Part shown: piece by piece, positions 1 through 8,123 of the stretch | How positions within the stretch are numbered: position 1 is the first letter of the stretch | Layout: the number at the start of each line of letters is the position of its first letter | The notes under the pieces: model-generated | Database searches by the model: none | What the model was told of the DNA's origin: nothing | Seen by the model: the letters and a program-made list of their open reading frames with translations, nothing else | Program-made: the position numbers and the translations under genes | NCBI GenBank assembly: GCA_017854255.1 | Contig: JAFMIA010000005.1 | Span: 17,857-81,856 of the forward strand | Length of the DNA stretch: 64,000 nt | Reading direction: 5' to 3' | From: Pseudomonadales bacterium | GTDB taxonomy: Bacteria > Pseudomonadota > Gammaproteobacteria > Pseudomonadales > Azotimanducaceae

Positions 1-99
1 GCCATCGACCAAGGCCTTTGAAACGAGAAATTCGCCCCAAGCATGATCACTGTCGCCGCTCAGCAGGGTTTCATCAAGGTCAAAAATAGCTAGGGGCAA
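1..99 (-). CDS. HAD-superfamily phosphatase, N-terminal part (runs off the window)
   Basis: Only the first 33 codons are inside the window. The reading frame starts at a TTG (97-99) preceded by a GAGAGGAG ribosome site. The peptide opens with IFDLDETLL, which is the motif I DxDx(T/V) of haloacid-dehalogenase phosphatases: the first Asp is the phosphorylated nucleophile and the second the general acid. The following [11 protein letters not shown] is typical of the SerB-like HAD-IB group often annotated as histidinol-phosphatase-like. A gene of this group commonly lies divergent from rppH in pseudomonads and relatives, as here. The substrate cannot be told from this fragment. Confidence 0.75.
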   Translation of the reverse strand, partial: MPLAIFDLDETLLSGDSDHAWGEFLVSKALVDG

Positions 100-200
100 A
101 AGCGGTCTCCTCTCGATTGCAGGGGGGATCCATGGTATAGGTGGATCAGGTGTCAAAATGACGGCTGATTAAAGTATAGGGTGTCCGGGAACAAATCAAT

Positions 201-710
201 ATGATTGATGAACAGGGTTACCGTCCCAACGTGTGTATCGTCATCGCGAATAGCGCGGGACAGGTTTTCTGGGGCAAGCGTCGCCAGCAATCGGCTTGGC
301 AGTTCCCTCAGGGCGGTATTGAAGCGGGAGAATCGATCGAGGCCGCGTTATACCGAGAGCTTCAAGAAGAAACGGGTCTGGTTGCAGAACAGGTTCAGCT
401 CATTGCCGTGACCAAGCCCTGGTACCGCTATCGGTTGCCGAAGCACATGCTGAAAAATAATCAGTCGAACTATGTCGGACAAAAACAAAAGTACGGGCTA
501 CTTAAGATTTTGGATGACGCGCACCAGTTTGTGTTGGATCAGGATCGACACCCAGAATTTGATGATTGGGCGTGGGTTCCTTATTGGTATCCCGTTGGCG
601 CGGTTTGGGCGCCAAAGCAAGATGCCTATCGGCGGGCGTTAAAAGAACTCGCGCCTTTTCTAAAGCAATGCCTACCAGAGGTTAAAAATCGTGCTCGAAG
701 CACTTCGTAG
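201..710 (+). CDS. rppH: RNA 5'-pyrophosphohydrolase RppH
   Basis: Nudix hydrolase that removes pyrophosphate from the 5' end of transcripts, which exposes them to RNase E decay. At 169 residues it is close to the roughly 176 of the E. coli enzyme. The Nudix box lies at about residues 38-60 (GGIEAGES to REL.EETGL), with the metal-binding glutamates at 53, 56 and 57. The N-terminal GYRPNVCIVI and the FPQGGI stretch are characteristic of RppH rather than of other Nudix enzymes. The last 20 bases overlap the start of ptsP, so the two genes are probably translationally coupled. This rppH-ptsP pairing is widely conserved in gammaproteobacteria. Confidence 0.97.
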   Translation: MIDEQGYRPNVCIVIANSAGQVFWGKRRQQSAWQFPQGGIEAGESIEAALYRELQEETGLVAEQVQLIAVTKPWYRYRLPKHMLKNNQSNYVGQKQKYGLLKILDDAHQFVLDQDRHPEFDDWAWVPYWYPVGAVWAPKQDAYRRALKELAPFLKQCLPEVKNRARSTS

Positions 711-2949
711 AGTTGTTCAAGAGGTCAGCACGGCGCCGGATTTAACAGCGGCGCTTGAGGTGACCGTTGATCGTGTGCGCAGCATTATGACAACCGAAGT
801 CTGCAGCGTTTACTTGCTCGACGATAAGCAAAATCGCTACGTGTTTAGAGCAACCCGGGGCTTGAATCAGTCTGTTGTGGGCAAGGTCAGCCTGGGCATT
901 GGCGAGGGTTTGGTGGGTTATGTGGCTGAACGGGCCGAGCCGCTTAACGTTGAGGCGGTGACGCAGCACCCCCGTAATCAATATATTGCCGAAATTGGTG
1001 AGGATGAATTTAATGCGTTTTTAGGCGTGCCAATTATCCATCAAGGACAAACGCTGGGCGTTTTGGTGGTTCAGCAGCGAGATAAGCGCCGCTTTGATGA
1101 GAGCGAAGAAGCCTTCTTAGTGACGCTTTCGGCGCAGTTAGCGGGTTTGATTGCGCATGCGAAAGTGACGGGGCTGCTGGCGGTGAGTCGCCGAAAATCA
1201 TCGCGGACTTTTACCGGCGCGCCGGGCGCGCCGGGCGTCGCCCTCGGCGTTGCCATCGTGATTTATCCTTCGGTCGATCTGAGCCAAGTGCCTTACCGAA
1301 AAGTACGCAACGTCGCACGTGAAGTTGATCGATTTACGAAGGCGGTGGCAGAAACCCGGGCCGAAGTAGAAGGCATTGCTAAAAAAATGGCGAATGACCT
1401 TCGGGAAGATACCCTTGGATTGTTTGACGCGTACTTGATGATGTTGGATGAGGGCGCAATTCCAAAGGAAGTGGTTCAGGGCATTAAAAAGGGCCAGTGG
1501 GCTCAAGGCGCTTTAAAACAAACGATCGAGACCCATCTTGCTCGATTTGATTTGATGGAAGATGCCTATTTGCGGGAGCGTTCCAACGATTTAAGAGAAC
1601 TCGGCAACCGCATGCTCAGTCACCTCGAAAAGCGTAACCGGCGCCGGCTCCATTTCCCAAAGGACACGATTCTGGTCGGGGATGATCTGTCGTTATCCGA
1701 TTTGGCTGCCGTGCCGAGGGAAAGACTCAAAGGGATTGTGTCCGGGCGCGGTTCCGTTAACTCGCATCTCGCGATTTTGGCCGAAGCCCTTGGGGTCCCG
1801 ACCGTCATGGGTGTCCAAGACTTGCCAATGCCGCTGATTGATGGCGGGGATATTATTGTTGATGGCTTTCAAGGGGTGATCGTCACGGCCCCCACCAACA
1901 CCCAGCGTCAGCAATACCGAAAACGTGCGGAGGAAGAAGCCGAACTCACACGAGACTTGGAAGGTTTGGCCGCCGCGCCGTGCATCACGCCGGATGGGCA
2001 TCGAACGCGACTTTGGGTCAACACCGGATTGTTTTCGGATGTCGCTCGGTCGTTGGAGCGAGGCGCGGAGGGCGTGGGCCTGTATCGCACCGAAATCCAC
2101 TACATGATGAGCGAGGCTTTCCCAACCGAAGAAGAGCAGCGTCAAATCTATCGAGCGCATTTGTTAGCCTTCTCACCCAGACCGGTCACCATGAGAACCC
2201 TTGATATTGGCGGCGATAAGGCGCTGCCTTATTTTCCGATCCAAGAGGAGAACCCCTTTTTAGGATGGCGCGGTATTCGGGTGTCTCTGGATCACCCGGA
2301 AATTTTTATTGCTCAGATCCGCGCCATGATTCGCGCCAGTGAAGGCATTGATTGTTATCTTAGAATTATGTTGCCTATGGTGAGCAGCATTGCTGAAGTG
2401 GATATGGCTCGACAACTCATCGATCAGTGCGTTCGAGAAGTTGAAGAAGAGGGTGTTGTTTTCAGACGACCCGATATTGGGGTGATGATTGAGGTGCCGG
2501 CGGCCGTTTATCAAGCCGAAGCCTTGTTGAAGCGAGTGGATTTCCTGTCCGTTGGCAGCAACGATTTGGTTCAGTATATGTTGGCGGTTGACCGAAATAA
2601 CGCTCAGGTGGCCGGGCTTTATCAAGAATTTCATCCGGCCGTTCTGAAGGCGCTGAAACAGGTTGCGGATGCCGCGATTAAGGCGGGGAAGGGCGTTGGT
2701 ATTTGTGGCGAGATGGCCGGTAACCCCGGTGCTGCCTTGCTGCTCATGGCGATGGGGTATCAGGTGTTATCAATGAATTCGCCCAACCTTTTGCTGGTCA
2801 AGAAAGTGCTGACCAGCCTAACCTTAACAGCGGCCAAAGCTTTGCTGGATGAGGTGTTACAGCTTGAAACGGCTCAAGAGGTCAAGCGCCGGACGGATGA
2901 GACCTTGACTGAGGCAGGCCTCGGGCAATTAATTCGGGTTCGTCGCTAG
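691..2949 (+). CDS. ptsP: Phosphoenolpyruvate-protein phosphotransferase, nitrogen PTS enzyme I (PtsP)
   Basis: First enzyme of the nitrogen-related phosphotransferase relay: it takes phosphate from phosphoenolpyruvate and passes it to NPr (PtsO) and then PtsN. The 752 residues comprise an N-terminal GAF sensory domain (about 15-160), the enzyme I N-terminal region, a swivelling phosphohistidine domain with GSVNSHLAIL at 355-363 (His359 is the predicted phosphorylated residue), and a C-terminal PEP-binding barrel with GVGLYRTE near 461 and GICGEMAG near 670. The GAF domain separates it from sugar-PTS enzyme I. It starts at GTG inside rppH. Its stop shares the CTAG at 2946-2949 with the stop of the convergent neighbour. 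PtsO and PtsN are not in this window. Confidence 0.96.
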   Translation: MLEALRRVVQEVSTAPDLTAALEVTVDRVRSIMTTEVCSVYLLDDKQNRYVFRATRGLNQSVVGKVSLGIGEGLVGYVAERAEPLNVEAVTQHPRNQYIAEIGEDEFNAFLGVPIIHQGQTLGVLVVQQRDKRRFDESEEAFLVTLSAQLAGLIAHAKVTGLLAVSRRKSSRTFTGAPGAPGVALGVAIVIYPSVDLSQVPYRKVRNVAREVDRFTKAVAETRAEVEGIAKKMANDLREDTLGLFDAYLMMLDEGAIPKEVVQGIKKGQWAQGALKQTIETHLARFDLMEDAYLRERSNDLRELGNRMLSHLEKRNRRRLHFPKDTILVGDDLSLSDLAAVPRERLKGIVSGRGSVNSHLAILAEALGVPTVMGVQDLPMPLIDGGDIIVDGFQGVIVTAPTNTQRQQYRKRAEEEAELTRDLEGLAAAPCITPDGHRTRLWVNTGLFSDVARSLERGAEGVGLYRTEIHYMMSEAFPTEEEQRQIYRAHLLAFSPRPVTMRTLDIGGDKALPYFPIQEENPFLGWRGIRVSLDHPEIFIAQIRAMIRASEGIDCYLRIMLPMVSSIAEVDMARQLIDQCVREVEEEGVVFRRPDIGVMIEVPAAVYQAEALLKRVDFLSVGSNDLVQYMLAVDRNNAQVAGLYQEFHPAVLKALKQVADAAIKAGKGVGICGEMAGNPGAALLLMAMGYQVLSMNSPNLLLVKKVLTSLTLTAAKALLDEVLQLETAQEVKRRTDETLTEAGLGQLIRVRR

Positions 2950-3668
2950 GGTCGCGCGCGATAACTGAAATTGGCTTGATCGCCTGCGCCGCCGCCGGCA
3001 TGGAAGCCTTGTTCAGTGAAACGAACCTCCCCGGAGTGCTCAACGATTAAGGCCGACGAGACGCAAGTGCCGTAATCGGCAGATGCAATAAAGCTGTTCG
3101 AGAAGGGGCGCGCATCACCGGTGTCGCGTAAAATTTCAAGTAGGGCATCGATTTCGAGGTCTGGCCCAGCTAAGGTCGACTCGAGTCGATCCTGACCTTC
3201 GGTTACTTTTGGCCAGTCGCAGTTTAAGCGTTGATTGGATAACCCGTAGATCCCGGGCGCCAAAGGTTGCAGTGTGTCGCTTAAATTGTTGCCATAAAAT
3301 AACCCGGTGTCATCCATCAATAATAAATTAAACCCACGATAGTCTTCCCGATAGGGACCCACCTCTTGGTAAAAGACCTCAGCGGACTGCTGGCCACATA
3401 AAAACCGTTGGGCTAAATCGCCTCGGCTTCGGGTTTTATCCTCATCGCTTGGGGTTCGCCGGTAATTGGTGACCGCGGCAAAACGACCTTTTTCATCCAC
3501 ACCCAACCAGGTGCCACCGGCTTCCAAGTCGCGACCTGCTAAAAGGTTTGGGGCGTCCGACCAGAATGTGGCAGAAGCCGAGGGTCTGCCGTAGAATTCA
3601 TCCCGATTGGCAGCCACCACGAGGCGATGGTGTTCATTGTGTTGGTAGGCCAATAAGATGAGGCACAT
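2946..3668 (-). CDS. NRDE (TANGO2-like) family protein
   Basis: 240 residues from the ATG at 3666-3668. The open frame extends further upstream, but the family begins at MCLILLAY, with Cys at position 2, so this start is preferred. The name-giving Asn-Arg-Asp-Glu motif is at 21-24. Further family features include the GGTWLGV and NYR segments. The family is conserved from bacteria to animals (human TANGO2). Heme handling or lipid homeostasis has been proposed, but no reaction is firmly established. The conserved Cys2 has suggested an N-terminal nucleophile hydrolase. It is convergent with ptsP and divergent from lgt, 63 bases away, so it appears to be a single-gene unit. Confidence 0.9.
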   Translation of the reverse strand: MCLILLAYQHNEHHRLVVAANRDEFYGRPSASATFWSDAPNLLAGRDLEAGGTWLGVDEKGRFAAVTNYRRTPSDEDKTRSRGDLAQRFLCGQQSAEVFYQEVGPYREDYRGFNLLLMDDTGLFYGNNLSDTLQPLAPGIYGLSNQRLNCDWPKVTEGQDRLESTLAGPDLEIDALLEILRDTGDARPFSNSFIASADYGTCVSSALIVEHSGEVRFTEQGFHAGGGAGDQANFSYRARP

Positions 3669-3731
3669 ATCGCGGGCAATCCAAAAGCGCGGTGAAGGCA
3701 ACATATTAGCAGAAGGCACCGAGGGCCAGCC

Positions 3732-4568
3732 ATGTTCAACTATCCTATTATTGATCCGGTGGCCATTTCCCTTGGGCCACTCAATATTCACTGGTATGCC
3801 ATCTCCTACCTTTTAGGCTTCTTTATATGCTGGCGCATTATGTTGAGTATGAGCCCGATGCAAAGGCAGCCTTGGACACGAGATGCGCTCTGGGATTTGA
3901 TTTCCTATGGGGTCTTTGGTGTGATTTTGGGCGGGCGAATGGGTTACGTGCTGTTTTACGGCTTTGATCAATTTCTAAACGACCCCTTGTCGCTACTTCG
4001 GATCTGGCAGGGCGGCATGTCGTTTCATGGCGGTCTCTTGGGCGTCATTGCAGCGCTTGCGTTGTATGCTCGGCGCCATGGCCGGAGGTTTTTAGAGGTT
4101 ACTGATTTTGTGGCCCCGGGTGCCCCGCTCGCCTTAGGGCTCGGTCGAATCGGTAACTTTATCAATGCAGAGTTACCGGGTCGCATAACGGATGTCCCTT
4201 GGGCTTTGATTTACCCAGGGGATGTGGTCGGCCGACACCCGTCGAGTCTCTATCAGATGTGCCTTGAAGGGCCCGTGTTGTTTGGGTTGGTGTATCTTAT
4301 CGCGCGTCAGGGGCGAGGCCTTGGGTTTAACTCTGGCGCTTTCTTGGTGCTGTACGCGGCCTTTCGGTTTACCACAGAGTTTTTTAGAGCGCCCGATCCG
4401 CATATGGGGTTTGTCGCCTTGGGCTGGATGACCCAGGGCCAAGCGCTCTGCGTGCCTATGATAATATTGGGGTTGTATTTAATGCTTCGTGCTCAATCTC
4501 AAGTAAATGCCGATGCGGGCGCCATTGCCGCCGTTCAAAAGCGCAGCCGAAAAAGGAAAACCAAATGA
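3732..4568 (+). CDS. lgt: Prolipoprotein diacylglyceryl transferase Lgt
   Basis: Inner-membrane enzyme that transfers diacylglycerol from phosphatidylglycerol to the lipobox cysteine of prolipoproteins, the first step of lipoprotein maturation. The 278 residues contain several hydrophobic segments. Visible family markers are HWYA near the N-terminus, SFHGGL (the essential His region) and the signature GRIGNFINAELPGR around residues 138-151. A GAGGG-type ribosome site precedes the ATG. It ends in an ATGA overlap with fabV. In many gammaproteobacteria thyA follows lgt, but here fabV does. A substrate is encoded in this window: the fasciclin lipoprotein at 12.6-14.4 kb. Confidence 0.97.
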   Translation: MFNYPIIDPVAISLGPLNIHWYAISYLLGFFICWRIMLSMSPMQRQPWTRDALWDLISYGVFGVILGGRMGYVLFYGFDQFLNDPLSLLRIWQGGMSFHGGLLGVIAALALYARRHGRRFLEVTDFVAPGAPLALGLGRIGNFINAELPGRITDVPWALIYPGDVVGRHPSSLYQMCLEGPVLFGLVYLIARQGRGLGFNSGAFLVLYAAFRFTTEFFRAPDPHMGFVALGWMTQGQALCVPMIILGLYLMLRAQSQVNADAGAIAAVQKRSRKRKTK

Positions 4569-5755
4569 TTATCGCGCCGAAAATTAAAGGATTTTTATGC
4601 ACGACGGCCCATCCTGCGGGTTGCGTGGCCGACGTTATGGGTCAAATTGATCAGATTAAAAACGGCGGATCGATTCCGAATGTCCCAAAACGGGTGCTAG
4701 TGATTGGTGCCTCCGGCGGATACGGCTTGGCAACCCGCATCACCAGTGCATTCGGGGGGGGTGCCGAAACGATCGGCGTCTTCTTTGAGCGCCCAGCCTT
4801 AAAAGGGCGAACGGCCTCGCCCGGATGGTACAAGTCAGCGGCCTTTACTGACGCGGCTGAGGCGGCCGGTCTTTACGCCAAAAACTTCAACGGGGACGCC
4901 TTTTCTCAGACCATGAAAGATGCGGTGATCGACACAATCAAAGCCGATTGGGGGCAAGTTGATATGGTGGTGTACTCACTCGCCGCGCCTGCGAGAACCT
5001 TAGCATCGGGCGAGACGGTTCGCAGCGTGCTTAAACCGATTGGTGAGTCCTTTAGTGGCGCGACCATTGATTTTAATTCTCGCGAGTTACGACGGGTTGC
5101 ACTTGAGCCGGCCGATGAGACTGAGATTGCGGCAACGGTTAAAGTGATGGGTGGTGAAGACTGGGAAGACTGGATCGGGCAGTTAAAAGATCAAGGGTGT
5201 TTAGCGCAAGGCTGCTTAACCACGAACTACACCTACTTAGGCAGCGAGGTTACGTTCCCAATTTACTATCACGGCACGATTGGACGCGCTAAAGAAGACT
5301 TGGATCGGGCGTCGCAGGCGCTTTCATCGGCCCTGACGGAGGTCAATGGCCACGCGAGGGTCATTGTGATGAAGGGCTTACTGACCCAAGCCGCATCCGC
5401 AATTCCTGGGATGAGCGTTTACTTGTCTTTGTTATTTAAAGCGATGAAAGCAGCCGGCACCCACGAGGGCTGTTTAGAGCAGGTCGATCGATTGTTCAGA
5501 ACTCAGCTCTTCAGTTCGGCGCAAAGACTGGACGAGGCGGGTCGCATACGGATGGATGACTGGGAGTTAAAGCCGGAGATCCAAGCTTACGTCCAATCAC
5601 ATTGGGGGCAGGTGACCCAAGATAACCTCGATGAGTTGACTGATTTTGAGGGGTATCGGGCGGCATTTTTGAATTTGCACGGTTTCGATTTCGAAGGTGT
5701 CGATTACACCCTCGAGCAGGAACCGGATGTTCCGATGGCCGTCCAAGACTTCTAA
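4565..5755 (+). CDS. fabV: Trans-2-enoyl-ACP/CoA reductase FabV (NADH)
   Basis: Catalyses the last reduction of each fatty-acid elongation cycle. FabV is a larger SDR-type enoyl reductase that can replace FabI and, in characterised species, is poorly inhibited by triclosan. The 396 residues match the usual FabV length of about 400. The N-terminal MIIAPKIKGFLCTTAHP is diagnostic. The cofactor loop GASGGYGLATR lies at 48-58. The active-site Tyr-x8-Lys is Tyr234-Lys243 (within FPIYYHGTIGRAK). It overlaps lgt by four bases, so the two are likely cotranscribed. Whether a FabI also exists cannot be seen here. Confidence 0.97.
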   Translation: MIIAPKIKGFLCTTAHPAGCVADVMGQIDQIKNGGSIPNVPKRVLVIGASGGYGLATRITSAFGGGAETIGVFFERPALKGRTASPGWYKSAAFTDAAEAAGLYAKNFNGDAFSQTMKDAVIDTIKADWGQVDMVVYSLAAPARTLASGETVRSVLKPIGESFSGATIDFNSRELRRVALEPADETEIAATVKVMGGEDWEDWIGQLKDQGCLAQGCLTTNYTYLGSEVTFPIYYHGTIGRAKEDLDRASQALSSALTEVNGHARVIVMKGLLTQAASAIPGMSVYLSLLFKAMKAAGTHEGCLEQVDRLFRTQLFSSAQRLDEAGRIRMDDWELKPEIQAYVQSHWGQVTQDNLDELTDFEGYRAAFLNLHGFDFEGVDYTLEQEPDVPMAVQDF

Positions 5756-5840
5756 TACTGACGTGAGTTTGTGTTAAAACGCGCAGACCCTACAGCATTG
5801 TCCCGTAGGCCGGGCGCTGGATTCTGAGACAATCTGGCGC

Positions 5841-7013
5841 ATGCTGGCTTTTCACTTCGATAATCAGATCGCACGCCTTCGACAGTTTGCCTTTAGCCTA
5901 ACGGCTTTGATCGTTTGGTTGGCAAATGATTTCACAGCGATGGGTCTATGCTGGGCTGCCGCCTTGGCGAGCTACCCGATTGGATTGCACTGGGCCATAC
6001 GCCGAATCAGGGTCATAGCGGGTCATCCTGATCGCGCTTTCGTGCTCGATACCGCTATGATTTTTCTGGTGCTTGCAACGCACCCCTTGGGTCTGCTGAG
6101 CCAGGTAGCCTTGATTGGCGGCATGGCTTTTGTCGCACGGTTATGCCTTTTGACATCGTCACAGTCCTATCAAGTGATTCGACTCATCCTGATTGTGGCT
6201 TTTGCGTTGTGTGGCGCGTCGGTTATTGAGGGTTTAAAGCACATTGGCCTGCAGGAGAGCCTGGGCTTGGGGTTATTGCTCGGACTGTGTTTTTTTTCAG
6301 CGCGGACAGTTGGTTTGGTGAGCTCGGAACGCGCCCGATTGTTTAAAGCGGCGAAGCAAGCGCATCAGCAAACCACCCAGCAATTAACGCGGGTGAAGCC
6401 GTATTTGTCGAAACCGTTGTTGGCGTCGGCGTTGCAAACAAAAGCCCCGCGGCGACTACCCCTTATTATTTTTTTTGCGGATCTTCATGATTCAACCGGT
6501 GCGGCAGAGCAGCTTGCCGAGCAAGCGTTCACGGATTTTCTCAACGACTATCTGACGCGAATGGGTCAATTGGTCTTGCGGTTTAATGGCACCCTCGATA
6601 AATACACGGGTGATGGCTTGATGGTCGTGTTTGGCCTAGAGGAGCCCGCGAGCCAGCAAGCGTTGGCTCGGCAATGTGCGCTGATGGCGCTCGCGATGCG
6701 GCGCGCGTTCCAGGGGCTTCAGGCAGATTATTTAGCGCAAAACCAGCCCTTTAAACCGGGTCAGAGAATGGGCATCCATGCTGGCGTTTGTCTTGCTGGC
6801 AGTGTCGGGCCTGCCGAGCAACTCAACTTTACGGTCCTTGGACGTGCGGTGCACGTCGCGGCACGTCTGGAGCAGCATGCTGGGCTCGATGAAATTTTAG
6901 TCTCGAAAGAGTTTGCGCAACTCCTTGGTGCTGAATTTGTCCTGGCAGCCCGGCCGCCGGCCGACATCTCTGGTTTGAGGCGCCCTTTGAATCATTGCGC
7001 GCTACTCGATTAA
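5841..7013 (+). CDS. Membrane-bound class III adenylate/guanylate cyclase
   Basis: 390 residues. The first 160 hold about five hydrophobic segments with short loops and no recognisable sensor domain. The class III catalytic domain spans about 205-365. The metal-binding aspartates are Asp214 (FFADLHDSTG) and Asp258 (DKYTGDG). Lys254 sits where adenylate cyclases carry their adenine-recognising Lys. The helix that normally reads VNxAAR is AVHVAARLE, so the transition-state Asn is replaced by His338 while Arg342 is kept. The product is probably cAMP, but reduced activity is possible. It is monocistronic, between fabV and hemE. No cAMP phosphodiesterase or CRP gene is visible nearby. Confidence 0.88.
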   Translation: MLAFHFDNQIARLRQFAFSLTALIVWLANDFTAMGLCWAAALASYPIGLHWAIRRIRVIAGHPDRAFVLDTAMIFLVLATHPLGLLSQVALIGGMAFVARLCLLTSSQSYQVIRLILIVAFALCGASVIEGLKHIGLQESLGLGLLLGLCFFSARTVGLVSSERARLFKAAKQAHQQTTQQLTRVKPYLSKPLLASALQTKAPRRLPLIIFFADLHDSTGAAEQLAEQAFTDFLNDYLTRMGQLVLRFNGTLDKYTGDGLMVVFGLEEPASQQALARQCALMALAMRRAFQGLQADYLAQNQPFKPGQRMGIHAGVCLAGSVGPAEQLNFTVLGRAVHVAARLEQHAGLDEILVSKEFAQLLGAEFVLAARPPADISGLRRPLNHCALLD

Positions 7014-7035
7014 CCCTTTTGTACTCAAGACTCGG

Positions 7036-7041
7036 TATAAT
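7036..7041 (+). promoter_or_regulatory. -10 element of the likely hemE promoter
   Basis: A perfect TATAAT lies 23 bases upstream of the hemE ATG and just after the cyclase stop codon. A good -35 hexamer at 16-18 bases is not evident: the best TTGTAC at 7019-7024 is only 11 bases away. Transcription would start near 7048, giving a short leader. Confidence 0.45.
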
Positions 7042-7064
7042 CACAATTTTTGTGGAACGGGCTT

Positions 7065-8111
7065 ATGAACGACGCGCTGTTAAATTCTGCTTTTTTGAGG
7101 GCTTGTCGTGGTGAGGCCACCGACTACACACCGATTTGGCTAAACCGCCAGGCCGGACGTTATATGCCTGAGTATCATCAAGTAAAAGGCAATACGCCGA
7201 GTTTGGATTTTTTTAAAACCCCTCATTTGGCCGCCCAGGTCACCTGTGATGCGCAGCGGATTCTGGGCGTTGATGCCGCAATTTTATTTGCAGACCTGCT
7301 CCCGATCTTAGAGCCTATGGGGCTAGAACTGGATTACTTGCCAGGCTTTGGGCCAAAGATTGCCAACCCGATTCGCAGCAATGCCGATATTGATGCGGTT
7401 CGGCTCACCCCGAGCCGGGAATCGATGCCGTATATTCGTGAAGCCATTGGCCTGATTCGTGCGGAGTTACCGCAGAATATTCCTTTAATTGGATTTGGCG
7501 GCGCACCGTTTACGCTCGCGTCCTACGCAATCGAGGGCCAGGGCTCGAAAAATTATGTTCATGTAAAACAGCTGATGTATGGCGACTCGGTTGCCTGGCA
7601 CGTGCTGATGGAAAAGATTACGGATGCGGCGATCGATTATCTCAATGAACAGATCGATGCTGGCGTTCAGGCTGTGCAGATTTTCGACAGCTGGGTGGGC
7701 GCATTGGGGCCCAGTGAATTTGAGCGATTTGTTCAACCGCATAGTCAACGATTGTTTGATGGCATTAGTGGTCAAGTGCCGGTCATCCATTTTGGCACCG
7801 GCAATCCAGCCTTGTCGGGCGCGATGGCGCGCAGTGGCGGCGACGTCTTAGCGCTGGATTGGCGAAGCGACTTAATGGCAACGTGGGATGAAACTGGGGT
7901 TACCGCCGTGCAAGGTAATTTGGACCCGATTGTTCTATGCGCAACCCAAGCGGCAGTTGTCGCCGAAGCCGATCGATTGCTGACAACGGTTGGCCCACGA
8001 CCCGGCCATATCTTTAATTTAGGTCATGGCATTATTCCTGAGACGCCGGTTGATCATGTCAAGGCGCTGGTGGATTTCGTGCATGAGCGATCGGCCGTCC
8101 TGCGGCAGTGA
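7065..8111 (+). CDS. hemE: Uroporphyrinogen decarboxylase HemE
   Basis: Cytoplasmic enzyme of heme synthesis that removes four carboxyl groups from uroporphyrinogen III to give coproporphyrinogen III. 348 residues from the ATG at 7065. An in-frame TTG at 7050 is possible but lies on the presumed transcription start. Both family signatures are visible: PIWLNRQAGRYMPEY near the N-terminus, with the substrate-binding Arg, and GFGGAPFTLASY near residue 145. The FADLLPILE stretch contains the catalytic Asp. The tail GHGIIPETPVDHV is also conserved. It converges on argA with only 12 bases between the two stop codons. Confidence 0.98.
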   Translation: MNDALLNSAFLRACRGEATDYTPIWLNRQAGRYMPEYHQVKGNTPSLDFFKTPHLAAQVTCDAQRILGVDAAILFADLLPILEPMGLELDYLPGFGPKIANPIRSNADIDAVRLTPSRESMPYIREAIGLIRAELPQNIPLIGFGGAPFTLASYAIEGQGSKNYVHVKQLMYGDSVAWHVLMEKITDAAIDYLNEQIDAGVQAVQIFDSWVGALGPSEFERFVQPHSQRLFDGISGQVPVIHFGTGNPALSGAMARSGGDVLALDWRSDLMATWDETGVTAVQGNLDPIVLCATQAAVVAEADRLLTTVGPRPGHIFNLGHGIIPETPVDHVKALVDFVHERSAVLRQ

Positions 8112-8123
8112 AACCCGCTCAAA

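Noticed and set aside
1210..1250. Short GC-rich repeat (GCGCCGGGC) in ptsP
   Set aside because: It encodes a GAPGAP linker between the GAF and enzyme I domains and is best explained as coding sequence.
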